This document shows positions 22,202 to 33,219 of a stretch of DNA of 64,000 bases, one piece after another; position 1 is the first letter of the stretch; every line of letters starts with the position of its first letter. A program made the position numbers and the translations under genes. The stretch is from Athripsodes cinereus (taxonomy: Eukaryota; Arthropoda; Insecta; Trichoptera; Leptoceridae), in NCBI GenBank assembly GCA_947579605.1, contig OX388312.1, forward strand, positions 24,699,313-24,763,312. The letters run 5' to 3'. The notes beneath the pieces are model-generated. The model was not told the origin of the DNA. It ran no database searches and saw only the letters and a program-made list of their open reading frames with translations.

Positions 22202-24076
22202 GTCCTAGGTATGTGTTTCTCAAAAATTTTGTTGTTATATTTCATTCTGAATGTAAATCCATCAAAATAAACTTGTAATTTTGATAATGTAAAGAATTTA
22301 TGTAAAAGTGTAATGTTTTCTTGGGCTGCAATTTTAATGAATAAAAAGAACTATGTCTATACATCACCGGTCAATGTTAATAGTGAATTTTGTATGTAAT
22401 AAAAATATAGGACCCTCATAAGAAATTATATTTACAGTCATAGTAATGTCAAAGGAATTATCTTTCTTTCTTCTTTAAAGCAAAATAAATTATAATACTG
22501 TTAATAGTCAAAAATTTGGTATTTCTACTCTTAAAGTACTTGTAACTTTTGCAGCCCATGTTATTGTAAACTTTTAGTTAAGAAAACTCATAGAGGCTCT
22601 TCAAGGTTCCGCTTCTGTGAGAATTTTGAATTGTTTGAACCTTGTGGCGCCCTTAAATAATATTTTTTGTATGTTTGATCACCTTTTTTTTTTTTGTTTG
22701 CGCCCGTGGATGCATGAAGTTGCCTTTATCATCTCATATGCTAGCCGTTTTCATTAGCAACGTGTTCACAATAATCTGAACCCATCCACTGTCGCAGGCA
22801 AAAGTCATACAACATGTTAGTTTTAAGGAATTTTGTACTGTACAACTGATGTAATTTTGACCCTCCAGTATACGAAAGTATACGAATTCTTTTGTTGTTT
22901 TCCTTAAATTTTGTGTGAACTCTTGAATCACTGAGTTATGTGGTAACTGATGAATGACTTATGACAGATGATGAATGCAAGGTACGGAAGAATGAAGTAT
23001 ACATGAAAAAACGGCCGATAAAAGATGAAGTATGAAAATGCGTGAAAAGTTACCACTAATTCTCTTAGTTTGTCAAACCATTAATGTAAAATCTTAACTT
23101 GAGAATCAAGGTTGCATCAGTCAAATTATAATAAGTTTATTGTTTTTAATCTTTAGTGTGCATGGTTTTGTAATTAAATTATATGGCAAGGTTTCTCACA
23201 TGGTGTGAACCTGCTGGCCATTTTGCGGCAATTTTACTGTATGGAATGCGTACCCTTACAGTAATTTCTATTTGCCTAGTATGAATGTTAAGGAGTCATT
23301 GGATGATTCGCCATCTTCCATGTACATCTCCTGGGTTAGACTGATATAGAGATATGACTAACCGTCCTACCCTAATACAATCAGTTCTAACTCAAATTAT
23401 ATAGTTAATTAACAATTTTTTAATGCCCGACAAGCTTATTGTCCAAGTGAGGTTTGAGGACGCTCAAACAAAGAAAATTCATACAGGTCGCTTAGAGAAG
23501 CTCTGCGCGATAGGTTTGGTACCTGATATTAACCATTTGCCTGTATGAAATTGGTGGGAAGTTTCCACAAAAGAAAAATGCTATAGGGTAAAGGATTACC
23601 GCCCTTATAATAGAGGTAGATCAGATATAATTGTAATGGATACCTCCTCTTGGAGTAAAGAAAAGTGTTTGTAAAATTGTTGAAGGTTTTGTTATATTAT
23701 GTAAAAAGAATTAATTTTTTTTGTTTTGTCTTAAGCATGTAAAGGTTTACCTAGAAGTATGGCGAGAACATTGTCTACGATCCCGTTTCCGCGACCTGTT
23801 CTGTCGGTGCATCTTCCTGGTCCCTTGCTTGCTTGAGACATGTCTATTTGTAAGGATTAGTTAAGAATTTGTTACTAATGTCTGTTAGGAAAATTTGTAT
23901 CTTTGTTTTGACACTCACAGTATTGTAAAACCTTTCTTATCTCTGACACTCACAGTATTGTAAAATCTTTCTTATCTTTGACACTCTTAGTTCTGTAGAA
24001 TCCTTCTTATTACTGACTTTGAGACTTTTCTTTTTTTTTTATTCATTTTTTTTCTTTAAAAGACAACTTGAGATGG
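22202..24076 (+). other. Non-coding region between pol and the 3' LTR
   Basis: About 1.9 kb with no env-like reading frame. It has a T13 run (22685-22697) and, near its end, a triplicated 35-bp unit. No strong polypurine tract is seen directly before the 3' LTR; the last bases are ACAACTTGAGATGG, so the plus-strand primer is unclear. Confidence 0.8.
23908..24012 (+). repeat. Three tandem 35-bp units before the 3' LTR
   Basis: Units begin TTGACACTCACAGTATTGTA, CTGACACTCACAGTATTGTA and TTGACACTCTTAGTTCTGTA and each ends ..CTTCTTAT or close. The first two are nearly identical and the third is diverged. Position just upstream of U3 suggests a possible RNA 3'-end or regulatory role, which is unproven. 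Confidence 0.85.
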
Positions 24077-24559
24077 TGTCATGGGAACCTTATAATTTAA
24101 TATCCAAAAAAATGGTACTTGTGTTGCCATCTATCGAAATCCTGTGAAAGCCCTGGCCCCTATCTAGAGAAATCGTAAATACCTTTTGCTATTATCATAA
24201 AAACAGATTCCTTCTTCTTGATCCTTTTCCGGGAGTCAGCCATTTTGGCCAGTCTCCTGCTATTCGTTTTACAATAGACATAGCAGGGGCTCGCTCCAAA
24301 AATAAAATGTCTCTTCTCTTCTACAAAATACTGTGAGTGTCGCTATAATAATGTAATTCAGTATTAAAAACTGTGAATTGTTTTGTTTGGTGTAATAATA
24401 ATCTGTGTAACCATATTCTTCGTCAATAAACTGATCATACAACATCATGCTAGTGTTTCCTTAGCACAACCACCACAATAAATTTACCCAACGATAAACC
24501 CTGAGAGAGTCACTGAAATCTGCCGACTATGGGAGAAATGTTACAGTTTGAATGTTACA
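24077..24559 (+). repeat. 3' LTR of the gypsy-type element
   Basis: 483 bp, same length and apparently same sequence as 15413-15895. Because LTRs are copied from one template at integration, absence of differences implies a young insertion, or recent gene conversion. Confidence 0.96.
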
Positions 24560-24563
24560 CCCT
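24560..24563. repeat. CCCT target duplication of the gypsy element, right copy
   Basis: Matches 15409-15412. The LINE coding frame resumes from here on the minus strand. Confidence 0.92.
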
Positions 24564-26116
24564 CTTCAGTTGGTCCATATAGGCGTCTCTCGGTCGACCT
24601 CTGCCATTTGTGCCTTCGGTCCTGCCCTCTGCGATTGCGATGAGCAGTCCTGGGTGCCTGATGTTGTGGCCAATCCAATTAGCTCGTTGTTGGCAGATTC
24701 TTTTGAGGAGTTGCCTTTTTTCGCCAACCCTGGTTAACACTTCTTCGTTTTCGACGTGTTCCGACCAATGAATCTTCAGCATGCGTCTATAGCACCACAT
24801 TTCAAATGCCGCTAACCGTCCGCTTTCCCTCTTGCTGATGGTCCACGTCTCGCACCCATATAACAAAATGCTCCACACAAAGGCTTTAGTGAGATTCTTC
24901 CTCACGCTTAGATCAATATTAGGGGATTCTAATATTTTGGATTTTTTGTTAAAGGCAATTCGTGCCTGGTTTATTCTGCTCACAATTTCTGATTTGGAGC
25001 GTCCGTCCTGGTTTATTCTGCTGCCCAAGTACACGAATTCTCTTACTTGTTTGATGCTCACTCCATTTATGGCAATGTTCGCAGTCGCTTCCTCCCTTCC
25101 AACGACCATACATTTTGTTTTATCTTTATTTATTTTCATGTTGTACTTTGACAACAGTATACTTTCCATTTTCCCTAAGGCTTCGTTCAGCTCCATCTCG
25201 GAGTCTGCGAGCAGTGCTATGTCGTCTGCATATCTAATCATGTCGACTTTTTTCCCATTTATTTTTACTCCTGTCGAGTTCTTCATTTCTTCTCTGAGTT
25301 CATCAATAGCTCGCTGTATATAGCAGTTAAAGAGTGCTGGCGACATTGAGCATCCCTGTCTCACACCTTGTTCTACCCTCGCTTCTGCGCAGCTCTCTCC
25401 GCTTTTAATTACAGCCATTTCATTCTTGTATAGGCTCCAGATTGCTCTTCTGTCCTTATAGCTCATTCCTATCTGGTTTAGAGTCTTAAAAAGTTGTTCC
25501 CATTCTACTTTATCGAATGCTTTTTCTAGGTCGATGAATGCTACATACGTGTTTCTATTTACTGTTATTCTCTTTTCAAGAACAAGTCTTAGACTCAGAA
25601 TTGCATCTCTTGTACCTGTCTCTTTGCGGAATCCAAATTGATCTTCTGAAAGTGTTTCGTTGATTTTACTTTCCGCCCTTTTCATTATAATGTTGGTGAG
25701 TATCTTAGAAGCGTGTGATATCATGCTTAATGTTCTGTGTTGTTCGCACTTTGTCGTGCCTGTTTTCTTAGGTAGCGCTCGTATCAGACATTTGGCGAAG
25801 TCCTCAGGTATCTCTCCTGTGTTATATATTTTGCAGACAAGCTTATACAAAGTGTCAAGCATGCCGCTTCCTGCGCATTTAAGCAACTCTGATGGAATTA
25901 GGTCAATACCTGGTGCTTTGCCGTCTTTCAATTTTGATAAGGCATTATCAAATTCACTTCTTAAGATGTCATCTCCATTATTTTCTTTGTCATATTCTGT
26001 TTCCAGTGCTTTACTTTCCTCAAGTATGTTCTTTCCTTTGTAAAGTTGTTCTAGGTATTCTTTCCACCTTTTAACAATCAATCAATTCATCCTCAAACAG
26101 TAGTTTGCCTAAACAG
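24564..26116 (-). pseudogene. 5'-truncated LINE ORF2 (reverse transcriptase), split by the gypsy element
   Basis: The minus-strand frame of about 505 residues encodes an RT without its N-terminal endonuclease. Visible blocks are: LKDGKAPGIDLIPSELLK at about 51-68, DQFGFRKETGTRDA (147-160), AFIDLEKAFD with D184, RQGCSMSP (241-248), YADD at 284-287, then a C-terminal VWSILLYGCETWTISKRE region. The frame runs into LTR sequence at 24563 because the element inserted inside the last 40 codons; the true C-terminus lies at 15294-15412. No ATG is found at the upstream end (first usable codon TTG at 26081, in-frame stop just above), which fits 5' truncation. The C-terminal architecture is shared with RTE-like or related insect LINEs, but the clade is tentative. 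Confidence 0.92.
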
Positions 26117-26132
26117 TAGTTTGACTTACTAA
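26117..26132. repeat. 16-bp target-site duplication of the nested LINE, right copy
   Basis: Exact copy of 15278-15293. Immediately before it, AAACAGTAGTTTG occurs twice (26095-26107 and 26111-26123), a junction irregularity at the LINE 5' end. Confidence 0.9.
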
Positions 26133-26770
26133 AGATACCACAAATTGATTAATTCTATCAAGTATGTATTATTGTTTCTGAAGAATTTAATATTATTTTA
26201 TATGGGACAGTAATGGTGTTATGTGAATTTATATGAAAGTGCCATTACAGACCTTGGACAAAAATCTTCGGTAATGATCTCCGATATACTCGTATATTAT
26301 AATATATAGTTAATCATAAAAAGACTATATTATTCACCGTCAGCATAGTCCTGTGGTAGATGACTATATATTATGTATATATACCTACTATGCACTGTAC
26401 CTGCAGCCTCCTCACGCTTAATGGAGTTTGACTCGAACAATACGGGTAGTAATATTTTATTACTAAAAAGGAGGATTTACAAAAAGTAATAAAAATGTGA
26501 GAAATGTTTCAGATTTTTCCTTTGTGTTAAATTATCCTTCACTTCCCTGGATTATTGCGTATTAAATCTTACAATGTTTCTAAAGATATTGTGGAATAAT
26601 AGAGTATTTATAAGAATTATATCACTACGAGTACAAACCCTCTCAGATAATATTTTACGCTTGAATGTTTGATTTTAAGTGAATAATACCAACATCTTAA
26701 AAATAAAACCTAGTTATTATAATTTTATGGCACAATTCAAATGTCTATGTGCCGCTAAGATATTACGAAT
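26133..26770. other. Unassigned AT-rich DNA
   Basis: No gene or repeat recognised. A slightly GC-richer patch at 26395-26450 (CTGCAGCCTCCTCACGCTTA) has no open frame of note. Confidence 0.5.
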
Positions 26771-26777
26771 ATTATAG

Positions 26778-27000
26778 TAGGTCAGCCAGTCTGGCATATC
26801 ACTCTTACCTTTAAGTCACGAGGTCCCGGGTTCTATTCTGAGCCAGTACAAAATAAAGATTGACCTTTTTCGAATTTTTTTGAGTCAGGGTTTTATATGT
26901 GTATATATTAAGTGCATTTTATATGTGTGTATCGTCTTGTTTGTACCCGTAGTACAAGATTCATATCTTAATTTGGAACTAACTCGATCTGTGAGAATTT
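26778..27000 (+). repeat. tRNA-derived SINE copy
   Basis: A tRNA-like head (26778-26848) has an A-box-like GTCAGCCAGTCTGG and a B-box variant GGGTTCTATTCTGAG. It is followed by the body TTTTTTTGAGTCAGGGTTTT, a TGTGTATAT-rich stretch, and TATCGTCTTGTTTGTACCCG then TAGTACAAGATTCATATCTT and CTCGATCTGTGAGAAT. This order (tRNA head, TG/AT-rich linker, then a CCC-TAGTACAAG and CGATCTGTG block) is one I associate with arthropod tRNA SINEs; the family name is not known to me. The copy is diverged. Confidence 0.65.
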
Positions 27001-29290
27001 TCAAAAAAAGTATAAAAGTCATATACTTAGATCAATTAACAATTTTAACAAATATTTAAAATAAAATACTGATTTTGTTCATAGCAAATACACACAGATT
27101 TTATAAAGAAATAAATTAACCAAAAATAAAACAATAAAATATAAGATTTTTAATGCTGATTCCTTTGCCTATGTCACAAGTTGTTTAAATATGTTAGTGT
27201 GTTATAACTATTTCTTATGTACTAGAATTGCGTGAAGTTCAATACAGGTAATTTAATAAAGGATTACAAAAGTGGGTAATATTTTAACCATCACACAAGT
27301 GTGTGTGACTGCGCAAGTTTACGATACAAAATAATAAAAATATGAAAACAACTCCATTCTTATGCCGCGTGATAAAATATAGCCTGAGAGTTCTTTTTAT
27401 TCGGATTTACTATTGTTACTCAAAAGAGTTGAGACATTTCTGACAGATATTCAAGGACTATGGTATAAGATGCTTTGGTTAGTAGAAATATACCGACGTT
27501 GTAAGGTCAATATTGAGTAAGAAGCTATAATACCAACTAATATAATTTATGGTTTTATGATATTAAGTTGAGGATTTTATTGTGTCATTTTATTGTTATA
27601 CAGATTTATAATAAGCTCTGGGGTATTTGTTCAGTATATTGATCTAACTAATACGTATATTACAGTCTACTTCTTAAGATAATACAAATTATTGTTTTAT
27701 GTCTAATAAAACATTGTTGCTTTACATACTAACAATTTTCTATAAATACTGTAGGAAGCAATTGAAATTTATTCAGAATAATAAACTGAAATTTTGTATG
27801 AAAAAATCTTAAGTAAAATAAAAAATATTAATTGATAAATGGTATGAGACAAAATAAAGTACAGAAACAATGCGATGATAAATGTTATATTAGTTCATGA
27901 CATGAGCATTTGCTTGCTACCTCAAAATATAACAGAGAGATCTTCTGGAATATCAGTTTTTTTAAATATCTCCATTAAGCTCGCTCGTTGTTAAAAAAAG
28001 TTGAGTTCTTATTATAAAAAAAAAGTATTTGACATTAAGTAAATAAATGTTAATTATTTATAACTCGAATACTATTTCCTACAAAACATTCCATCGATAT
28101 TCTGTGTTTAATTCCTGTTAGAGCCTTTAGAAGGCTTAGTTACCACATCCATCAAGTTTTCTATCTCACTTATGTAAAATACTTTATCTCTCTCTCTGCT
28201 AACTTATCGTGCTTATAGAAAAACGTGGTTTTCAACATTCATATTATAATTTTTTTATATCAAATAATATAGTAAAATTTAAATTAAAAAATAAAACCTA
28301 AATCGATACCTTCGTTTATATTGTGTTTATTTTTTAATTACGCGCTTCATTTTTTTCTGGTTTTGAGTCGTTTTTTTTTATTTCTCTTCCATTTATTTTT
28401 TTATCTCCTAAAATATTTCTGTTAAAAGCGTAATATTTTTGTTCTGCACAAATCCTATAAATTTTTCATCGAAATATTGGAATAAAATGTTTTACTATTT
28501 CCATAGTTTTTGTTAATAAGAAGGTAACGATAACAAATTTATGTGCCTATTAAAGTTAAATAATTAAATAGTTGTGAGCTCTATCATAAATAAAAAAAAT
28601 GCAAATTATTAATTTATTATTACAATTATTTTAAAACTATGAATTTATTTACCCAAAGTTAAGTATTCATTGGAACATGCCGTCATTTTTTACGTCGTAG
28701 CTGAGACACTACGTTCATAAAATGCCCCGAAGCTTAAACGAGCATTTTTTATACTTCTTTTATAAAACACGCAAGAGAAAAAGAGACAAGCGTTGATTAT
28801 CTATACCCTCCACAAAATAAAAAGAAGAATAATAACATAAAGCCGTGCAGAAGGGTCCGATAATGAATCTAGGATTCTACTAGAACTCTTTATATAATAT
28901 GAAACCAGAGACCCTTTTCATTCCTTTATTTTTTTTTATTTTTTTTATACTCGGTCTTTTTTACCACGTACCGATGCTTTTGAAGTGGGTACAATATGCG
29001 AAGATTCTTTTTTATGAACAAGTATTGAGTAGGCATTATACTCGTATATGAGTATATTATAATATACCTTTAAATACAGTATCGAAATAAGTGTGTGAGT
29101 ATGTCAAGAAATTTAATATTAAGGATTACTTAATTACAACTTTTGGCTATTTTTCGTGATATAAAATGTTTTCAGTGTGTAAAATCTGAAAATATATTGA
29201 ATATTTCCTTCTGCAGACTAAGCTTATTCAGAAAATATATTTATTTCCTCAAATAAGCACACATAAACTAATATAGTTCAAATATCCATA
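27000..29290. other. Long unassigned AT-rich tract
   Basis: About 2.3 kb of AT-rich DNA with T-runs (28370-28400, 28925-28950). No coding, RNA or transposon signal that I can support. Confidence 0.5.
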
Positions 29291-29306
29291 TGGTAATACA
29301 ATTAAT

Positions 29307-29502
29307 GGGTTAGGGTTAAGGGTTCCGTCAGCCCGGGCGTCCCCTTTTCACAATACACCGTTCTTATGACAACGACATCAAAGCGCAAGGAATATCGTGG
29401 AAAGAGGTAACGCTATTGGCGCAGAGACGCTCTGAATAGAGGAGCCTGGTTTCTGCCCTGTGCCCCCGAGAGGAGCGTTGAGGGCGATGAATAAATGAAA
29501 TG
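29307..29502 (+). mobile_element. Short 3' fragment of the GAT-tailed LINE family
   Basis: The sequence from GGTTCCGTCAGCCCGGGCGT through GAGGAGCGTTGAGGGCGATG matches the end of the copy at 35514-35979. An in-frame stop and base changes mark it as dead. It is flanked by a 12-bp duplication AATACAATTAAT (29295-29306 and 29503-29514), so the fragment is an independent, strongly 5'-truncated insertion. The tail is ATGAATAAATGA rather than pure GAT. Confidence 0.85.
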
Positions 29503-29519
29503 AATACAATTAATTCTTT

Positions 29520-32500
29520 TACTATTGAATTAAAATAAACAAAACTAATTAAAATTGATAGATTCAATAAAATTCCGTAACTTCAGCAGTTATTGGCTGT
29601 TAATTATTGTCTTGATGAAAAATTTATGCTAATATCAATTTCTAACGTAACCACATTTCTGTACTATACATAGAAGCCGTGTGGGAGTCGGCCTATTTAT
29701 ATCACTTGATTAATTATAATTTGTACGAGAGCGTAGACATGACGATTTCATATAATCAATAAAATATAATGGTAAAAGCTTTTTGATTAACTGGCAAGCC
29801 TGTAATCTTGTAAATCAGTATCAACAATATTTCATTCGCGGAGGTTTGTAGCTTAACGCGCGTTGATGTTTCTGCTATAGTCCTTCAAGTCACAACACAA
29901 TACGTTACAGTAGTATAACATAGAATAACGATTATTTTTCACGTACATATCTTCTTTCATTGTTCATGAAAAATTGATGAAACGTGAATAACACATTATA
30001 TTTTTTATTGAAATTTTTAAGGATATGTAGGTTATTCATTAGAATGTTATTACAAATTCTAAACATTTTATATGATTTCAATCTGATTTACCCGAATAAC
30101 ACAAAAAGGTTAATGTTATTTTTTTCTTTTATATATTTTCAAAAAGTACATATTATATTATAATTATTATTATGTGAATGCGTTTGGGTCAAGAGAAATC
30201 AATAGAAGCTGCAGGTAATACGAGGGTTTCATTCCACCTTCTCAGCTGGACGTCCTATGCTCTCAGGATCCTCATGTCTCTTAACGGTAAGATGCAATAA
30301 AGACAATGTTTGTATGGAATTCGATTAGCTTGAAGCCAAATAAGATATTGTTAATGTATTTCATTATTTTTATTACACTTTTAATAAATATTGAAAAAAA
30401 TAATAATATTAAGACAAACGACTATAAATTTTAAACTAAGAAGATAATCAAATAATATTAACACCAAGGTGAATCTAAATTTCAATTGAAAGATAAAATA
30501 CTTATTAATCATTTATTTTGCTTCACATTATTCAGCCACTCGAATGTTGATATTGAATTTTCATTTTTGATGATTCTGAAGAAAATTTAAATATTGAAAA
30601 TGTATGATATTATAGACATAAATAGAATACTTTCAATATTTTTACACTATGATAACATTTTAAATACAGATATAATTGATAAGAATTTCACACATTCGAT
30701 ATAAAAAAGAGTTCAACTAATTTACTGCATAAGTAAAACGTTAACCATTTTTTTTTTCAAAATTTCAAGTAGAATATCAATATTTTTAAAACAAATAAAC
30801 TTTTCTTTGAGTACAAAAAATATATATTATTAAATAAGAATTTTAAAAGTATGCAACAATCTTCAGTAAAATCAAAAATATGGACACACCTGTAAAAGGA
30901 CTTTAGATAAATCTTACTTCTCATAGTGTACCTACACGTATTTAATCGAAACACCGATCCATCATGTAGCCGCTTCAGTCTACTCATAAAATTTATGACA
31001 AAGGCACCGTAACATATGGATGAGAATAATAGTAGTACACGCGGTATAACAACAACAGGCTAGCCGGTTCAATATGTAATACTATTACGTATTTCCAACC
31101 AACCAACAAACCAACCATTGGACAAGTATCCATGTTTAAGTCAAGGCTCCAAGAGTATTAAGGATAGGTATTGTATTTATTCTCAAGTTACTACTATGTA
31201 CTATATAATGTATCTAAAATATATGAATAATAATAAATAATATAGAAGTTTAAAACATATTGTTATACCTATGTTCTTAAACTACGAGCTAGGAAAATAA
31301 GCACCTACGAATGTCTGCCAACATTTTAAACGCAAGTTAGTATATGAAAATACGAAAATTTATGCTTTAGTCGTTATGGTATCCGTTTATAATAAAAACT
31401 TATTTATTTTCACTCGTTTTGGAAACATTAACTTTGCAACAGTTGCGAACAAAAATTGTAACCCAAAAGTATTCAGACAATGATCTTTCTAATTTTGAAT
31501 GACATTGACGTTCAGTTACATTGATTTTGACTGAAATTTGCAAATTTCTTAGCAGTTTTTTTTACATAATTTTCATAGGATTTGACTGTTTTAGAAAATG
31601 CATTTGTAAAAGAATGCTTTGTTCAAAAAAAAAATTGAAGCTCTACAATTTCCGTACCAAACGGCATACTTTTTATATACCAATTATAAGATTTAAAGGG
31701 TTAAACAAGAATCTGTTTTGATTTGGCTGATGATTCAATATAATATATCACAAAGTGCATATATAATATTATTATTAAGACATGCAACATAAGTAGACAT
31801 CGCTGTGCTAAGAAGAATGATAATAAAATTGAATAATTTTATTGTTATTGCATATTCGTTAACAATGGATATGGTCAACCAATGGCTATTATTATATGAA
31901 TACAAGTTATTAATGAACTCCTCGATGACGTTTGTTAATAAATAATAATAAAAGATGTATCCCAATATATATGATATAATTATACGAACCTACTTACTTG
32001 TTGCCAAAGTTGTTCACTCATCAGCTCACCACTAAGTTGCTTTGATATCATTTCAAACAGGGTTATATTTAATTCCAACAGAATAATTTTCTATCTAATA
32101 CTGTCATTTCTAAAGCAAAATGAATATTTCCTCATTTTCTACAATACACACATCGTAGTTTGTATTACTATTGATATTTTTTTTCTTTAAACGTTTCGCT
32201 TGAGAACAAAAATGTAGAAGGTATGCAAAGCCGCTTCGCTTCGAAATGTATTTTTATTCTTCCATTCGCTTGTGCTTTAGAAATTGAAAAAAGAAACGTA
32301 TTGGCTATCACATTTTTTCACTTTCACATATTTAGTGAGCAAAAAGCATTCTATTTTTATATCATGTAATCAGCCGTGTAATATGTAATGTATTATGTGA
32401 CATTACGACTTGAAAACCCTGTAATAATTTAATACTCAAGGATCCATTGAACAGTATACCGTTCTTGACCAACGCAAAATGGTTCTTCTTTTCATAGAAT

Positions 32501-32940
32501 GTCTGACCCTGTGCAAGATCATCTAGGTGCCCTTGACCAAAGCCCTTGAAAACATGAATTATTAACAATCTTTGATATCATTAATTATGTTCTTTTAGCA
32601 ATCTTCAGTACATTATATTAATAATTTCTGTTTGATCCGAGCTAAGATAATAATTAATAACACGATTTCAGAACTATTAATAATCAGAGTACGTTAAGTT
32701 GAATGATATGATACAATCAAATATTTATAAATTTATTATTTTACAATTTTTTCTTGCTGTGTTCATGACCTGTAAGCTGTAAGAGAAAATTTTGAATTCT
32801 TGGACGTGATTTAAAGTGAATAAATGTACGTAAAATATTTTAAAGGGGTCCATATAATATAATGATTATTCATTTCGTGTGATTATTATATACCTACCTA
32901 CATAGATTTATCTTTGGAATACCTGACCACAGGGCATGAC
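29520..32940. other. Long unassigned AT-rich tract
   Basis: About 3.4 kb. Two small islands differ from background: 30180-30300 (possible exon-like segment with splice-like edges) and 32400-32560 (GC-richer, open on the minus strand). Neither has a recognisable protein match. The rest is AT-rich without supported features. Confidence 0.45.
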
Positions 32941-32949
32941 ATCTAAAGC

Positions 32950-33215
32950 AAAACATGGATTGTTGGTTACCCCGTGAAGTCCCCAGTAAAGAATAGGTCT
33001 CTCACTTATTTCTGTAAGTTTTTGAGTGTATCGTGTTAAACCCTCACCTATAAACAATTCATATCTACAATTCACCGCCGAGGCATGCCACCCAGCCTGA
33101 TTGTTTTTTTTTTATTGGCACGTAAAGAGCAATCTGTATGCTTATTATCCGTTGGTTACTCCACTATTGGGATACCCCGTGATGGCATAGAATGTAGCAG
33201 AAGTAGTAGTAGAAT
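32950..33215 (+). repeat. Interspersed repeat family A copy
   Basis: Has a 5' part (AGTAAAGAATAGGTCTCTCA and CTGTAAGTTTTTGAGTGT), a core CCGAGGCATGCCACCCAGCC, a TTATTGGCA segment, the 3' block GGTTACTCCACTATTGGGAT then ACCCCGTGATGGCATAG, and a tail AGTAGTAGTAG. It is nearly full length but diverged. Confidence 0.7.
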
Positions 33216-33219
33216 ATTG

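Larger units (their letters stand above)
15413..24559 (+). mobile_element. Complete Ty3/gypsy LTR retrotransposon, 9,147 bp
   Basis: Bounded by two 483-bp LTRs (TG...CA) that appear identical, with a CCCT target duplication. The order is: 5' LTR, Lys-type primer binding site, 2.0-kb leader, gag, -1 frameshift site, pol (protease, RT, RNase H, integrase), 1.9-kb region without an env-like frame, then 3' LTR. RNase H upstream of integrase is the Ty3/gypsy domain order. Gag and pol have no internal stop and all catalytic residues I checked are present, so the copy may be autonomous. It inserted into an older LINE. No chromodomain was recognised at the integrase C-terminus. The internal clade is not assigned. 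Confidence 0.96.

Noticed and set aside
22202..24076. Env gene of an errantivirus-like element
   Set aside because: No plus-strand frame of useful length and no membrane or signal pattern.
24552..26074. Plus-strand frames of 60-163 residues opposite the LINE RT
   Set aside because: Antisense shadows of a well-supported minus-strand RT.
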